This document shows, piece after piece, positions 50,571-59,257 of a DNA stretch of 64,000 bases. The stretch spans positions 1 through 64,000 of the forward strand of contig CAJGDO010000004.1 of assembly GCA_904502225.1 (NCBI GenBank), in the 5' to 3' direction. Every line of letters starts with the position of its first letter. Within the stretch, counting starts at the first letter, position 1. The notes under the pieces are model-generated. The model made no database searches, was not told where the DNA came from, and saw nothing but the letters and a program-made list of their open reading frames with translations. The stretch is from an uncultured Clostridia bacterium. GTDB lineage: Bacteria; Bacillota; Clostridia; Christensenellales; Borkfalkiaceae. The position numbers and the translations under genes are program-made.

Positions 50571-50966
50571 ATGGCTCGTTTTATTAAAATACCACAAGTG
50601 AACGAAGGCAAAATCGTGTATAGTGACGATATTATTAACGGCATTGTTTTTTTGGCTGTTCAAGAAATTCCACACATTGAATTAGACACAAAAGATGGTA
50701 ATTCCATCTCAAAAAACAACGCAATCAAGGTTAAAAGAGAAAAGGATGGAATCCATATCGATATAACCGTTAAAATTCGTTATAACCAAAACGTTTCTGA
50801 CATTGCGTTTAAAATTCAAGAATCGGTTAGACATAATCTTGAAGCGATGACCGAATATCGTGCTGCTTGTGTCAACGTTCATATTTCAGGCGTTGATTTT
50901 GAAGAACACGAAGAAAAAATGGAAGAAAAAGCAGAAGAAAAAACTTTTACGACAGAAAATAAGTAG
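50571..50966 (+). CDS. Asp23/Gls24 family envelope stress protein
   Basis: 131 residues with the Asp23 domain (VYSDDIINGIVFLAVQEIPHIELD, GIHIDITVKIRYNQNVSDIAFKIQESVRHNLEAMTEYRAACVNVHISGVDF) and an acidic, Lys/Glu-rich tail. The family lies at the membrane and responds to envelope stress; YloU-type members sit upstream of nusB as here. SD GAGGG. Confidence 0.92.
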   Translation: MARFIKIPQVNEGKIVYSDDIINGIVFLAVQEIPHIELDTKDGNSISKNNAIKVKREKDGIHIDITVKIRYNQNVSDIAFKIQESVRHNLEAMTEYRAACVNVHISGVDFEEHEEKMEEKAEEKTFTTENK

Positions 50967-50973
50967 GTACCAT

Positions 50974-51369
50974 ATGAGAAGTGAAGTTAGAGAAAACGTT
51001 TATAAGTATATATTTGCACGGCTCTTCAATCCGAGTGATGAAGGGCTTTTTGCTGTTTTGTGCAAGAATTTAAGTGAAGATGACCAAAAATTTGCTAATG
51101 ATTTGCTTACCGCAATCGACAAGGGGCAAGAAAAATATCTTAAGGCAATCGAAGAACTTTCTATCGGATTTAAACTTGAAAGGTTATATAACACTGATAA
51201 GTGTGCGTTAATTATGGGAATGGCAGAACTTGATAATTTTAAGAGTACACCTGTTCCTGTGGTTATAAATGAAACGGTTAATATTGTTGCAAAATATTCA
51301 ACCGAAAGTAGCACTAATTTTGTAAATGGAATTCTTGCTGAATTTGTTAAGGAGTATATAAATGGCTAA
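50974..51369 (+). CDS. nusB: Transcription antitermination factor NusB
   Basis: 131 residues, the all-helical NusB fold. It starts RSEVRENVYKYIFARLF and contains GFKLERLYNTDKCALIMGMAEL and PVPVVINETVNIVAKYSTESSTNFVNGIL, the RNA and S10 contact region. NusB acts in rRNA antitermination. ATG 50974 is 7 nt after the Asp23 stop. A longer frame reaching back into the previous gene is rejected. Overlaps folD by 8 bp. Confidence 0.93.
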   Translation: MRSEVRENVYKYIFARLFNPSDEGLFAVLCKNLSEDDQKFANDLLTAIDKGQEKYLKAIEELSIGFKLERLYNTDKCALIMGMAELDNFKSTPVPVVINETVNIVAKYSTESSTNFVNGILAEFVKEYING

Positions 51370-52216
51370 AATTATCGATGGCAAACAAATTGCACAAAAC
51401 GTTAAAGATGAATTAAAGGTTAAAGTTCAAGAATTTTTTGTAAAAAACAATCGCCAAATCACTTTGGCAGTTATTTTGGTTGGCGATAACCCTGCTTCGC
51501 AAGTTTACGTTAAAAATAAAATTAAAGCAACAGAATATGTTGGTATGAAGTCGCTTTCTTTTTATATGCCAGCAACGTCAACACAAGAACAAGTTGAAGA
51601 AACTGTAAAAAGCCTTGCAAATGATGATACTGTTGACGGTATTTTGGTTCAATTACCATTGCCAAAACATTTATATGAAAATAAAATTTTATCACAAATC
51701 CCAGCAGGAAAGGACGTTGACGGGTTTTTGGCTGAAAACGTTGGCAACCTTATGTTAGGCCAAGACACAACTGTTGCTTGCACGCCTTTTGGTGTTTTGA
51801 AAATGCTAAAAAGTTCTGGCGTTGAACTTTCTGGCAAAAATGCCGTTGTTTTAGGCAGAAGCAATATTGTTGGTAAGCCAATGGCAATGCTCTTATTAAA
51901 AGAAAACTGCACTGTGACAATTTGCCATAGTAAAACCCAAAATTTAGAGCAAGTTTGCAAAAATGCCGATATTTTAGTTGCAGCAATTGGCAAACCTGAA
52001 TTTGTTAAAGCAAACATGGTAAAAGAGGGTGCAGTCGTTATAGACGTTGGCATCAATAGAACTGAAAACGGTTTGGTTGGCGACGTTGATTTTAATGCTG
52101 TTAAAGGTGTTGCATCACAAATTTCGCCTGTTCCAGGTGGGGTTGGGCCAATGACAATCGCTATGCTTCTTGAGAACACATATCTTTGTGCTTGTAGGAG
52201 AAATAATGCAAAATAA
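51362..52216 (+). CDS. folD: Methylenetetrahydrofolate dehydrogenase / cyclohydrolase FolD
   Basis: 284 residues. A bifunctional enzyme of one-carbon metabolism. Typical blocks are VGDNPASQVYVKNKIKATEYVG (catalytic Tyr and Lys), GILVQLPLPKHL, KDVDGF, and the NADP-binding GRSNIVGKPMAMLLL. The end PVPGGVGPMTIAMLLENT is the standard signature. It continues past the ispA start. Confidence 0.96.
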   Translation: MAKIIDGKQIAQNVKDELKVKVQEFFVKNNRQITLAVILVGDNPASQVYVKNKIKATEYVGMKSLSFYMPATSTQEQVEETVKSLANDDTVDGILVQLPLPKHLYENKILSQIPAGKDVDGFLAENVGNLMLGQDTTVACTPFGVLKMLKSSGVELSGKNAVVLGRSNIVGKPMAMLLLKENCTVTICHSKTQNLEQVCKNADILVAAIGKPEFVKANMVKEGAVVIDVGINRTENGLVGDVDFNAVKGVASQISPVPGGVGPMTIAMLLENTYLCACRRNNAK

Positions 52217-53084
52217 CTATCAAAAGCAATACGAAAACTATGTTATCCGTTTTGAAAAACAGTTAAAAATTGCATTAGCAAACTTATCGAATACACCACA
52301 ATATTTACGTGAAGCAATGGAATATGCCGTTTGTGATGGCGGAAAAAGGGTTAGACCAGTTTTGTGTTATGCTACGGCAGATATGCTTGGTGTTCAACTA
52401 GAAAAGGTTGATGCTTTTGCCGTTGCACTTGAATTGATTCACTCATATTCGCTTGTTCATGATGATTTGCCTTGTATGGATAATGACGATTATAGAAGGG
52501 GCAAACTTTCAACACATAAAAAGTTTGGTGAAGCGTTTGGTGTTTTGGCGGGCGATGGACTTTTAAATTTTGCTTTTGAACACGTTTTAAGCAAGAAAAC
52601 GTTTACAAATGAGGACGCAAAGGCTCTTAAATTTTTGTCTTATTGTTCGGGCTCTTCTGGTATGATTGGCGGACAAACGTTAGATTTGATTAATGAAAAA
52701 AGCGATAAGGTTAGCGAAGAAGTTTTATATGAAATTTATATCAACAAAACTTCAAAATTGCTTATTGCTCCAATTATAATCGCATCGATATTTTCTGGCA
52801 AAGATTATAGCGATAAGCTTGGCGAATTTGGGCTTAATTTAGGCGTTATGTTTCAAATTTCTGACGATTTTATGGATGCAAAAGGTGATAAGTCCAATAT
52901 AGGAAAAACACCGGGTAAAGACGAAATTCAGGATAAGTTGACTTCGATTAAAGTGTTTGGTTTTGATGGTGCATTAAGTAGATTGCAATATCATTTTGAC
53001 AAATGCTTGAATATATTAAAAGAATTTGAAAACAACGAATTTTTATTAGAATTTACTAAAAAAATGTTTGAACGCACTAAATAA
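52206..53084 (+). CDS. ispA: Polyprenyl (farnesyl) diphosphate synthase
   Basis: 292 residues. The first aspartate-rich motif is HDDLPCMDNDDYRRGK (DDxxxxD followed by RRG), the second is QISDDFMDAKGD. The pattern CDGGKRVRPVL is present. It makes farnesyl or geranylgeranyl diphosphate from the MEP-derived units made by IspH. ATG 52206 follows the SD TAGGAGA; an upstream TTG start would sit inside folD. The short-chain synthase in this position is usually ispA. Confidence 0.93.
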   Translation: MQNNYQKQYENYVIRFEKQLKIALANLSNTPQYLREAMEYAVCDGGKRVRPVLCYATADMLGVQLEKVDAFAVALELIHSYSLVHDDLPCMDNDDYRRGKLSTHKKFGEAFGVLAGDGLLNFAFEHVLSKKTFTNEDAKALKFLSYCSGSSGMIGGQTLDLINEKSDKVSEEVLYEIYINKTSKLLIAPIIIASIFSGKDYSDKLGEFGLNLGVMFQISDDFMDAKGDKSNIGKTPGKDEIQDKLTSIKVFGFDGALSRLQYHFDKCLNILKEFENNEFLLEFTKKMFERTK

Positions 53085-53085
53085 A

Positions 53086-53805
53086 ATGAGATTAGATTTT
53101 TACTTAACTGAAAATGGATATTTTGATTCTCGAACAAAAGCAAAACAAGCGATTGAACGGGGAGAGATATTTCTTAACGGCAAAAAAATAGAAAAACCTG
53201 CCTTTGAAGTTTTGGACACACCGAAGATAGAACACGTTTACGTAAGTAAATATGTTTCGTTGGGTGGTTTTAAACTTGAAAAAGCATTAAACGATTTTAA
53301 TTTTTCTGTCAATGATTTAGTTGTTGCTGACATTGGTGCAAGTACGGGTGGATTCACCGATTGCTTAATCCAAAACGGTGCAAAAAAGGTATATGCAGTC
53401 GATTTGAATGATAAACTTTTGCACGACAATTTAGTTGGCAATGAAAAAGTTGATTTACTTATTAAAAATGCAAAAGAATTAAGCAAACAAGATTTTAATG
53501 AAAAACTTGATTTAATTGTTGCCGATTTAAGTTTTATTTCTATAACACAAGTTATTCCAACCTTTTCAAATTTGCTTGACGCTGGGGATAAGTTGTTGAT
53601 TTTAATTAAGCCTCAATTTGAAATTGGCAAGTATAAAAAGTTCAAAAACGGCATTGTCAGAGACGAAAAAATACATTTAGCCGTTTGTGAAAAAGTTATA
53701 GAAAGTGCAAAGCAGTTTAAGTTTAATAAAATTAATCTTACAACTGCACCGATTAATAAAGATAAAAATGTTGAATTTTTAATTTTGTTTGAAAAAGTAA
53801 TATAA
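53086..53805 (+). CDS. tlyA: TlyA family rRNA 2'-O-methyltransferase
   Basis: 239 residues. The N-terminal S4 domain (RLDFYLTENGYFDSRTKAKQAIERGEIFLNG) is followed by an FtsJ-type methyltransferase domain with VADIGASTGGFTDCLIQNGAKKVYAVD and LIVADLSFISIT. TlyA methylates rRNA (C1409/C1920 in mycobacteria). ATG 53086 starts at the S4 domain, 1 nt after the ispA stop. Hemolysin-like annotation is historical. Confidence 0.92.
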   Translation: MRLDFYLTENGYFDSRTKAKQAIERGEIFLNGKKIEKPAFEVLDTPKIEHVYVSKYVSLGGFKLEKALNDFNFSVNDLVVADIGASTGGFTDCLIQNGAKKVYAVDLNDKLLHDNLVGNEKVDLLIKNAKELSKQDFNEKLDLIVADLSFISITQVIPTFSNLLDAGDKLLILIKPQFEIGKYKKFKNGIVRDEKIHLAVCEKVIESAKQFKFNKINLTTAPINKDKNVEFLILFEKVI

Positions 53806-53826
53806 ATTACCTTTTATGGGGGAAAT

Positions 53827-54654
53827 ATGAAAGTTTTAGTATATGATAACAAGGAAAAAGATGCTGGTGGTTGTTGCAAAAATGAACTTATCAACTATTT
53901 AATCGACAATCAGATTGAATACCTTTTACTTGAAGATGAAATGCTTAACGACGCAATTTCAGCCGATGCATTATTTGCAATCGGTGGCGATGGAACTATT
54001 TTGTGTTTAGCAGAATTTGCAAACAAAAATGATATTCCTATCATTGGTATAAATGCTGGCAAACTTGGTTTTTTGTGCGAGTTTGAAAGGCACGAAATAA
54101 AATCGGCTGTTTTGGCATTAAAAAATAGTGAATTAATTAATGATGAACGGACTATGATTTCAATTAAGCATAATAACACCACTTATTATGCCTTAAACGA
54201 AGTTTACGTTCAAAGAACTTATGATAAATCGGTTGGCAACACTGTGGCTGAAATCCAAATTGAGATTGATAATTCATATTTAACAAAGTACTCTGGCGAT
54301 GGTGCGATTATCAGCACGCCAACAGGTTCAACTGCATATTCATTTTCATTAGGGGCACCAATTTTGTCGCCTAATGCAGACGTTTTTACAATGACGCCGA
54401 TTGCAGCCCATACTTTTAATCAAAGACCGATTGTTTATTCAGATGAATCAATTTGTTGCATAAAAGTTTCAGGCAAGGCACAAGTAGGGGTATTTATTGA
54501 CGGCAGACACGTTGAATTTATAAACCAAAACGACTGTATTGAAATTTCAAAGGTTGATAAAAAACTTGTATTTTTAAGAAAAAAAGACTATAATTTTTTC
54601 AAAAAATTAGTGTATAAACTAAACAAAACGGCAGGGGAAATTATTAATGATTAA
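53827..54654 (+). CDS. nadK: NAD kinase
   Basis: 275 residues. The GGDGTIL motif, the NE(V) motif in YYALNEVYVQR, and the nucleotide region SGDGAIISTPTGSTAYSFSLGAPILSP identify it. It makes NADP+. SD GGGGGAA. It overlaps argR by 8 bp. The order tlyA-nadK-argR-recN is conserved in Bacillota. Confidence 0.95.
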   Translation: MKVLVYDNKEKDAGGCCKNELINYLIDNQIEYLLLEDEMLNDAISADALFAIGGDGTILCLAEFANKNDIPIIGINAGKLGFLCEFERHEIKSAVLALKNSELINDERTMISIKHNNTTYYALNEVYVQRTYDKSVGNTVAEIQIEIDNSYLTKYSGDGAIISTPTGSTAYSFSLGAPILSPNADVFTMTPIAAHTFNQRPIVYSDESICCIKVSGKAQVGVFIDGRHVEFINQNDCIEISKVDKKLVFLRKKDYNFFKKLVYKLNKTAGEIIND

Positions 54655-55093
54655 ACAATCAAGACACCAAGCAATAATCAATTTAATAAATTCGGTTGAC
54701 GTTTCAACGCAAGAAGAATTAACCGAAAAATTAATTGAGCAAGGTTTTGCCGTTTCGCAAGCAACTATTTCACGTGATATAAAAGACCTTAATTTGGTTA
54801 AGGTGGAAGGTGCGAATAAAAAGACAAAATACGTTAAGGTTGACCTTGTGCAAAGCAAATTGTCGCCACAACGCATCAGTTTGTTTAAGCAAATAACCAT
54901 ATCAATAGAAAGTGCAAATAATCTTATTGTTTTAAAGACTATAAGTGGAAACGCAAGTGCTGCGGGTTTAGCAGTTGATGAAATAAATTTTCCACAAGTT
55001 TTAGGCACTGTTGCAGGTGATGACACCTTGCTTATTATTACAAAGACGGCATCTGATGCTGAAATAGTTGTTAAAGGGTTAAAATCGTTATAA
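54647..55093 (+). CDS. argR: Arginine repressor ArgR
   Basis: 148 residues. The N-terminal winged helix (IKQSRHQAIINLINSVDVSTQEELTEKLIEQGFAVSQATISRDIKDLNLVKV) and C-terminal hexamerisation and arginine-binding domain (GTVAGDDTLLIITKTASDAE) are both complete. ArgR controls arginine metabolism genes. The recN start abuts the stop codon. Confidence 0.94.
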   Translation: MIKQSRHQAIINLINSVDVSTQEELTEKLIEQGFAVSQATISRDIKDLNLVKVEGANKKTKYVKVDLVQSKLSPQRISLFKQITISIESANNLIVLKTISGNASAAGLAVDEINFPQVLGTVAGDDTLLIITKTASDAEIVVKGLKSL

Positions 55094-56794
55094 ATGCTAC
55101 AAAAACTCGTTATAAAAAATATTGCACTTATAGATAGTGCAGAAATATGCTTTGAAAAAGGCTTAAACGTTTTATCGGGCGAAACAGGTGCCGGCAAATC
55201 GGTTATTATTGAGTCGCTTAATTTTGTGCTGGGTGCAAAGGCTGATAAAAGTTTAATCCGCAGTGGGCAAGCCGAATGTGCGGTTGTTGCCGAGTTTGAC
55301 GTTGCAAATAATTCTGCTATCAATGAAGTTTATAACCAGTTAGACATTGAACAAGACGATACCTTATTAATATCAAGAAAGTTTACCATTGACGGTAAAA
55401 GTTCTATTAAAATCAACGGTGAAAGTGCAACTGCGACTATGCTTAAAAAGTTCACTTCAATTTTGGTGGACGTGCATGGCCAAAGCGAGCATTTTAATCT
55501 GCTTAAAACATCAAATCAACTTGCGTTATTAGATAGTTTTGGCGGGCAAAAAATAGCCGATATAAAGGCTGAATTAAGCCAAAAATACTCTGATTATAAG
55601 CAAGTAATTAGCGAGTTAAACGAGTTTGGTGGTGATGAAAGCCAACGTTTAATCAGACTTGACGTTTTAGATTTTCAAATTAATGAAATCAGCAAAGCAA
55701 ATTTACAAGATGGCGAAGATGAAAAACTTGTTTTGATTAAACAAAAACTTTCTAACCAAGAAAAAATTGTGGGTGCTTTAAGGGCTTTATCTGAAGGCAT
55801 AAGTTCTGAAGGTGGCGTTGAGGACATATTAGGCAATATAAATAGAGTTGTGAATACAATATCCGATTTTGATGGGGCATATGCTGACCTTTACGATAGG
55901 ATTGAAAACGTTTATGCTGAAATAAGCGATATTTCAAGCACGGCAAATAATTTGCTTGATAATTTTGACCAATCTGAATATAACCCATATGAAATTGAAG
56001 CACGCCTTGACCTTATTAAATCATTAAAAAACAAATATGGCAGTTCTATTTGTGAAATAAACGAATTTTTAGATAACGCTATTAATGAAAAAGAAAAATT
56101 AGAAAATTTTGCTATAAGGGTTGAAGAGTTAGAAAGAGAAAAGTTAAGTTTATGTAATGAAATTTACCTTTTATATCAAAATTTAAGTCAAGAAAGACGG
56201 TTGACTGCAAAGATTTTTGAAAAAAATATCTTAAACGAATTGGTTGAACTTGGTATGAAAAAATCAAGTTTTCAAATTGCTTTTGCAGAATTCCCAACGT
56301 TTGAAGGTTGCAAGTTTAATAGTGCAAACGGTGCAGATGAAATCGAGTTTTTATTTTCAGCAAACCTTGGTGAGCCACTTAAAAATCTTTCAATGGTTAT
56401 AAGTGGTGGAGAAATGAGCAGGTTTATGCTATCTATAAAAGCCCAAACAGCCAAGTTTAATGACGTTTCAACCTTTATTTTTGATGAAATTGACACGGGC
56501 ATTAGTGGCAACGTTGCAAAAATTGTTGCTGAAAAGTTTGCAAAAATTGCATATTCAACGCAAATAATTGCCATAACACATTTACCACAAATTTCAGCGA
56601 TGGCAGACAATAACTTATTAATAGAAAAAAATGAAGATGGCGAAAAAACTTTGACTTCGGTTAAGAAACTTACTCCTCAAGAAAAAGTTAACGAAATTGT
56701 AAGGCTTGTTGGTGGCGATAAAAATAATCAAACGGCAATCAGCCTTGCAACTGATTTAATTGAAAACGCAAAACAATATAAAAAAGCATTGTAA
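55094..56794 (+). CDS. recN: DNA repair protein RecN
   Basis: 566 residues of an SMC-like repair ATPase acting at double-strand breaks. Walker A is GETGAGKSVI (about residues 30-39). A coiled-coil middle follows, then signature MVISGGEMSRFMLSIK and Walker B FIFDEIDTGISG with ITHLPQISAMAD. The length is typical. Immediately follows argR; ends at a strong hairpin terminator. Confidence 0.95.
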   Translation: MLQKLVIKNIALIDSAEICFEKGLNVLSGETGAGKSVIIESLNFVLGAKADKSLIRSGQAECAVVAEFDVANNSAINEVYNQLDIEQDDTLLISRKFTIDGKSSIKINGESATATMLKKFTSILVDVHGQSEHFNLLKTSNQLALLDSFGGQKIADIKAELSQKYSDYKQVISELNEFGGDESQRLIRLDVLDFQINEISKANLQDGEDEKLVLIKQKLSNQEKIVGALRALSEGISSEGGVEDILGNINRVVNTISDFDGAYADLYDRIENVYAEISDISSTANNLLDNFDQSEYNPYEIEARLDLIKSLKNKYGSSICEINEFLDNAINEKEKLENFAIRVEELEREKLSLCNEIYLLYQNLSQERRLTAKIFEKNILNELVELGMKKSSFQIAFAEFPTFEGCKFNSANGADEIEFLFSANLGEPLKNLSMVISGGEMSRFMLSIKAQTAKFNDVSTFIFDEIDTGISGNVAKIVAEKFAKIAYSTQIIAITHLPQISAMADNNLLIEKNEDGEKTLTSVKKLTPQEKVNEIVRLVGGDKNNQTAISLATDLIENAKQYKKAL

Positions 56795-56801
56795 AACTTA
56801 A

Positions 56802-56840
56802 AAAACCTTTAATTTGCTAGGGCAAATTAAAGGTTTTTAT
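56802..56840 (+). terminator. Terminator after recN
   Basis: Stem AAAACCTTTAATTTGC / GCAAATTAAAGGTTTT with a short loop and a T-run. Confidence 0.92.
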
Positions 56841-56902
56841 TATTTATAATATGTTTGTATAATGTTTTATAATTTACACACTATAAAGAGGGTGGAGTAA
56901 AT

Positions 56903-57877
56903 ATGAAAAAAAGTCTTAAATTTTTAAATTTAATTTTAATTATTATATTTTGTTTTTCGTTTAACTTATTTAAAGTTGGTTATGCTGATGAAAACCTTTA
57001 TATTGGTGGTATGCCAGCCGGTTTTTCCTTAAATACAAAAGGTGTAGAAGTTGTTGGGATTTGTGACGTTATTACTGAAAATGGGCTTGTTTCACCATTA
57101 AAAAACAGTGGTATTCAAGAAGGTGACGTTATATTGTCGATTAATGGCTACGAAATTAACAATGCATGTGATATAAAAAATGCAATCTCAAACGATGGTA
57201 AAGCCTTGATTGAATTTGTGCGTTGCGACCAAAAATTTATTAAAGAAATTAATTCGGCAAAAGATATTAATGGACAATTTAAATTAGGCGTATATATAAA
57301 AGATTGTATAAGTGGCATTGGCACCATAACTTATATCAAAGGCAATCGTTTCGCATCGTTAGGTCACCCTGTTATAAATTCTGATGGAAAACTTGTAAAA
57401 ATAAGTGGTGGCAACCTTTATGAAAGCAAAATTACGGGCTATGTTAAGGGTGTTAGAGGTCGTGCAGGCGAATTAAAAGGGGTATTCGTTAAGCAAAACG
57501 CTATCGCAAAAATTGATAAAAACCTAGAAAGCGGTGTTTACGGCAATATTACTGAAAATTTTGATACAAGTTCGTTAATAAAAACAAGTATTGGAAAAGC
57601 AAGCGTTGGCGATGCTTATATCTATTCAACTATTGACGATGCAACGCCAAAAAAATATTCCATTTCAATTATAAAAATTGACGAGGGGGACAGTAAGAAC
57701 TTTGTTGTTAAAATTACTGATAAAGACTTGCTAAATCATACAGGTGGTATTGTTCAAGGAATGAGTGGAAGCCCGATTATACAAAAAAATAAACTCGTTG
57801 GTGCGATTACACACGTTTTTATAAACGACCCAACCCGTGGTTTTGGTATCAAAATTGACAATATGATTAACAACTGA
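56903..57877 (+). CDS. spoIVB: SpoIVB peptidase (sigma-K checkpoint protease)
   Basis: 324 residues. A signal or membrane anchor (about 7-28) is followed by a PDZ domain (GIQEGDVILSINGYEINNACDIKNAIS) and the S55 protease domain. That domain has a catalytic His in SLGHPVINSDGK and a Ser in GMSGSPIIQ. SpoIVB is secreted from the forespore and activates SpoIVFB to process pro-sigma-K. spo0A, which usually follows it, is not here. The SD GGGTGGAG precedes the ATG. Confidence 0.93.
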   Translation: MKKSLKFLNLILIIIFCFSFNLFKVGYADENLYIGGMPAGFSLNTKGVEVVGICDVITENGLVSPLKNSGIQEGDVILSINGYEINNACDIKNAISNDGKALIEFVRCDQKFIKEINSAKDINGQFKLGVYIKDCISGIGTITYIKGNRFASLGHPVINSDGKLVKISGGNLYESKITGYVKGVRGRAGELKGVFVKQNAIAKIDKNLESGVYGNITENFDTSSLIKTSIGKASVGDAYIYSTIDDATPKKYSISIIKIDEGDSKNFVVKITDKDLLNHTGGIVQGMSGSPIIQKNKLVGAITHVFINDPTRGFGIKIDNMINN

Positions 57878-57901
57878 TAATATCTATATTTTTTAATATG
57901 C

Positions 57902-57918
57902 ATTATGTCTAACATAAT
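57902..57918. promoter_or_regulatory. Palindrome ATTATGTnnnACATAAT, copy 3
   Basis: 8-bp arms CATTATGT / ACATAATG (57901-57908 and 57912-57919) with centre CTA, in the 90-nt gap between spoIVB and the carboxypeptidase gene. Confidence 0.5.
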
Positions 57919-57967
57919 GTATAAAATTTAACTAATTACAGAGAATATTTTTATAAAGGAGAACGTT

Positions 57968-59146
57968 ATGAAAAAAATATACTCTGTAATTTTTGTTTTA
58001 TTAGCATTTATTTTATCAGTGGGCTGTTTTAATGGTTTTTATAATACTTTTGCTTATTATGAAAAAGATAAAAATATTTCAATAAATGCTAAATCTGGAA
58101 TTTTACTTGACTATCAAACAAATACTGTTATTTATTCAAAAAATGAATTAGAGCATTTGCCTATTGCAAGCATGTGCAAGATTATGACGCTTGTTTTATG
58201 CTTTGAGGCTATTGAAAACAACCAAATTTCATTGTCGGACACTGTTGTTGTTAGTGATAATGCATCAGGAATGGGTGGTTCGCAAGTGTTTTTAGAGACT
58301 AATGGTGAGTATTTGGTTGGTGAACTTATAAAAAGTATAGTAGTTGCATCTGCAAACGATGCTTGCGTTGCTATGGCCGAAAAAATTTATGGCAGTGAAA
58401 GTGCTTTTATTAAAAAAATGAATGAAAAAGCACAAGAATTAGGTATGAATGACACTGTTTTTGTAAACTGCACGGGTTTGCCACAAGCAGGGCAATATTC
58501 GTGTGCAAAAGACGTTTCAATTATGTTTAAAGAACTATTAAATTATCAAGATTATTATAAGTTTTCTCGCATTTGGACAGACGTTGTAAAACACCCAAAC
58601 GATAGGACAACTGAAATAAGTAATACAAACAAATTAATTCGTTTTTATAAAGGCTGTGATAGTGGTAAAACAGGTTATACAAGCGAAGCAGGGCATTGTT
58701 TAAGTGCTTCGGCTATTAGAAACGATATGCGTTTAATTTGCGTTGTAATTGGCTCGCCAACTAGTAAAGAGCGTTTTAGCAATGTTTCTGAAATGTTTAA
58801 TTATGCTTTTGCGAACTTTGAAAACAGAAAAATTGTTGATGATTCTAAACCTTTAGACGTTGAAGTTAATGTTTTAGATGGTAAAAAAGACTCTTTATCA
58901 GTTGTTGCTGAAAAACCACTTTATTTGTTTTGCGAAAAGCATGCTAAAAAAGGCATAGAATTATCATTTGAACCGTTAAAGAAAATTTTTGCACCAATTA
59001 AGAAGGGGCAAGTTGTTGGAAAATTAATTGCATATGAAAATGGCGTTGAAATTGCAAACGTAAACGTTTTAGCAAACGAAACGATACTAGAAAAAACTTA
59101 TTTTGATAACGTTAAAAACATTGTAAATAATTGGGCTGTAATTTAG
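57968..59146 (+). CDS. dacF: D-alanyl-D-alanine carboxypeptidase (DacF-like PBP)
   Basis: 392 residues of the S11 penicillin-binding protein family. After a signal sequence (about 1-30) come the SxxK motif in LPIASMCKIMTL, the SxN motif in VVASANDACVAMAE, and KTG in DSGKTGYTSEAGHCL. The C-terminal domain (about 290-380) is the usual beta-rich extension. It trims peptidoglycan stem peptides. The place next to spoIVB suggests a sporulation role similar to DacF (inference). SD AAAGGAG. Confidence 0.93.
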   Translation: MKKIYSVIFVLLAFILSVGCFNGFYNTFAYYEKDKNISINAKSGILLDYQTNTVIYSKNELEHLPIASMCKIMTLVLCFEAIENNQISLSDTVVVSDNASGMGGSQVFLETNGEYLVGELIKSIVVASANDACVAMAEKIYGSESAFIKKMNEKAQELGMNDTVFVNCTGLPQAGQYSCAKDVSIMFKELLNYQDYYKFSRIWTDVVKHPNDRTTEISNTNKLIRFYKGCDSGKTGYTSEAGHCLSASAIRNDMRLICVVIGSPTSKERFSNVSEMFNYAFANFENRKIVDDSKPLDVEVNVLDGKKDSLSVVAEKPLYLFCEKHAKKGIELSFEPLKKIFAPIKKGQVVGKLIAYENGVEIANVNVLANETILEKTYFDNVKNIVNNWAVI

Positions 59147-59257
59147 ACCTATAATTATTAATTAAGATAAAAATAATTTATTATTAGACCATAACTATTG
59201 ACTTTTAAGTTGAAAATTTGTTAAAATTATTAAAAACAAACAAATTCAGGTGAAATA

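Noticed and set aside
50860..51369. Longer start for nusB
   Set aside because: The extra Lys-rich N-terminus overlaps the Asp23 gene and has no counterpart in NusB; ATG 50974 begins the conserved fold.
51649..52179. Long open frame of 176 codons on the minus strand
   Set aside because: It lies entirely within folD, whose protein is a full-length match to its family; the minus-strand frame has no SD and no recognisable domain.
54619..55323. 234-codon open frame on the minus strand across nadK, argR and recN
   Set aside because: It is the shadow of three well-supported plus-strand genes; its translation is low-complexity Ser/Thr/Ile-rich with no family.
59147..59257. Lysine riboswitch before lysA
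   Set aside because: The gap is only 111 nt and contains no recognisable L-box core; only a weak promoter is seen.
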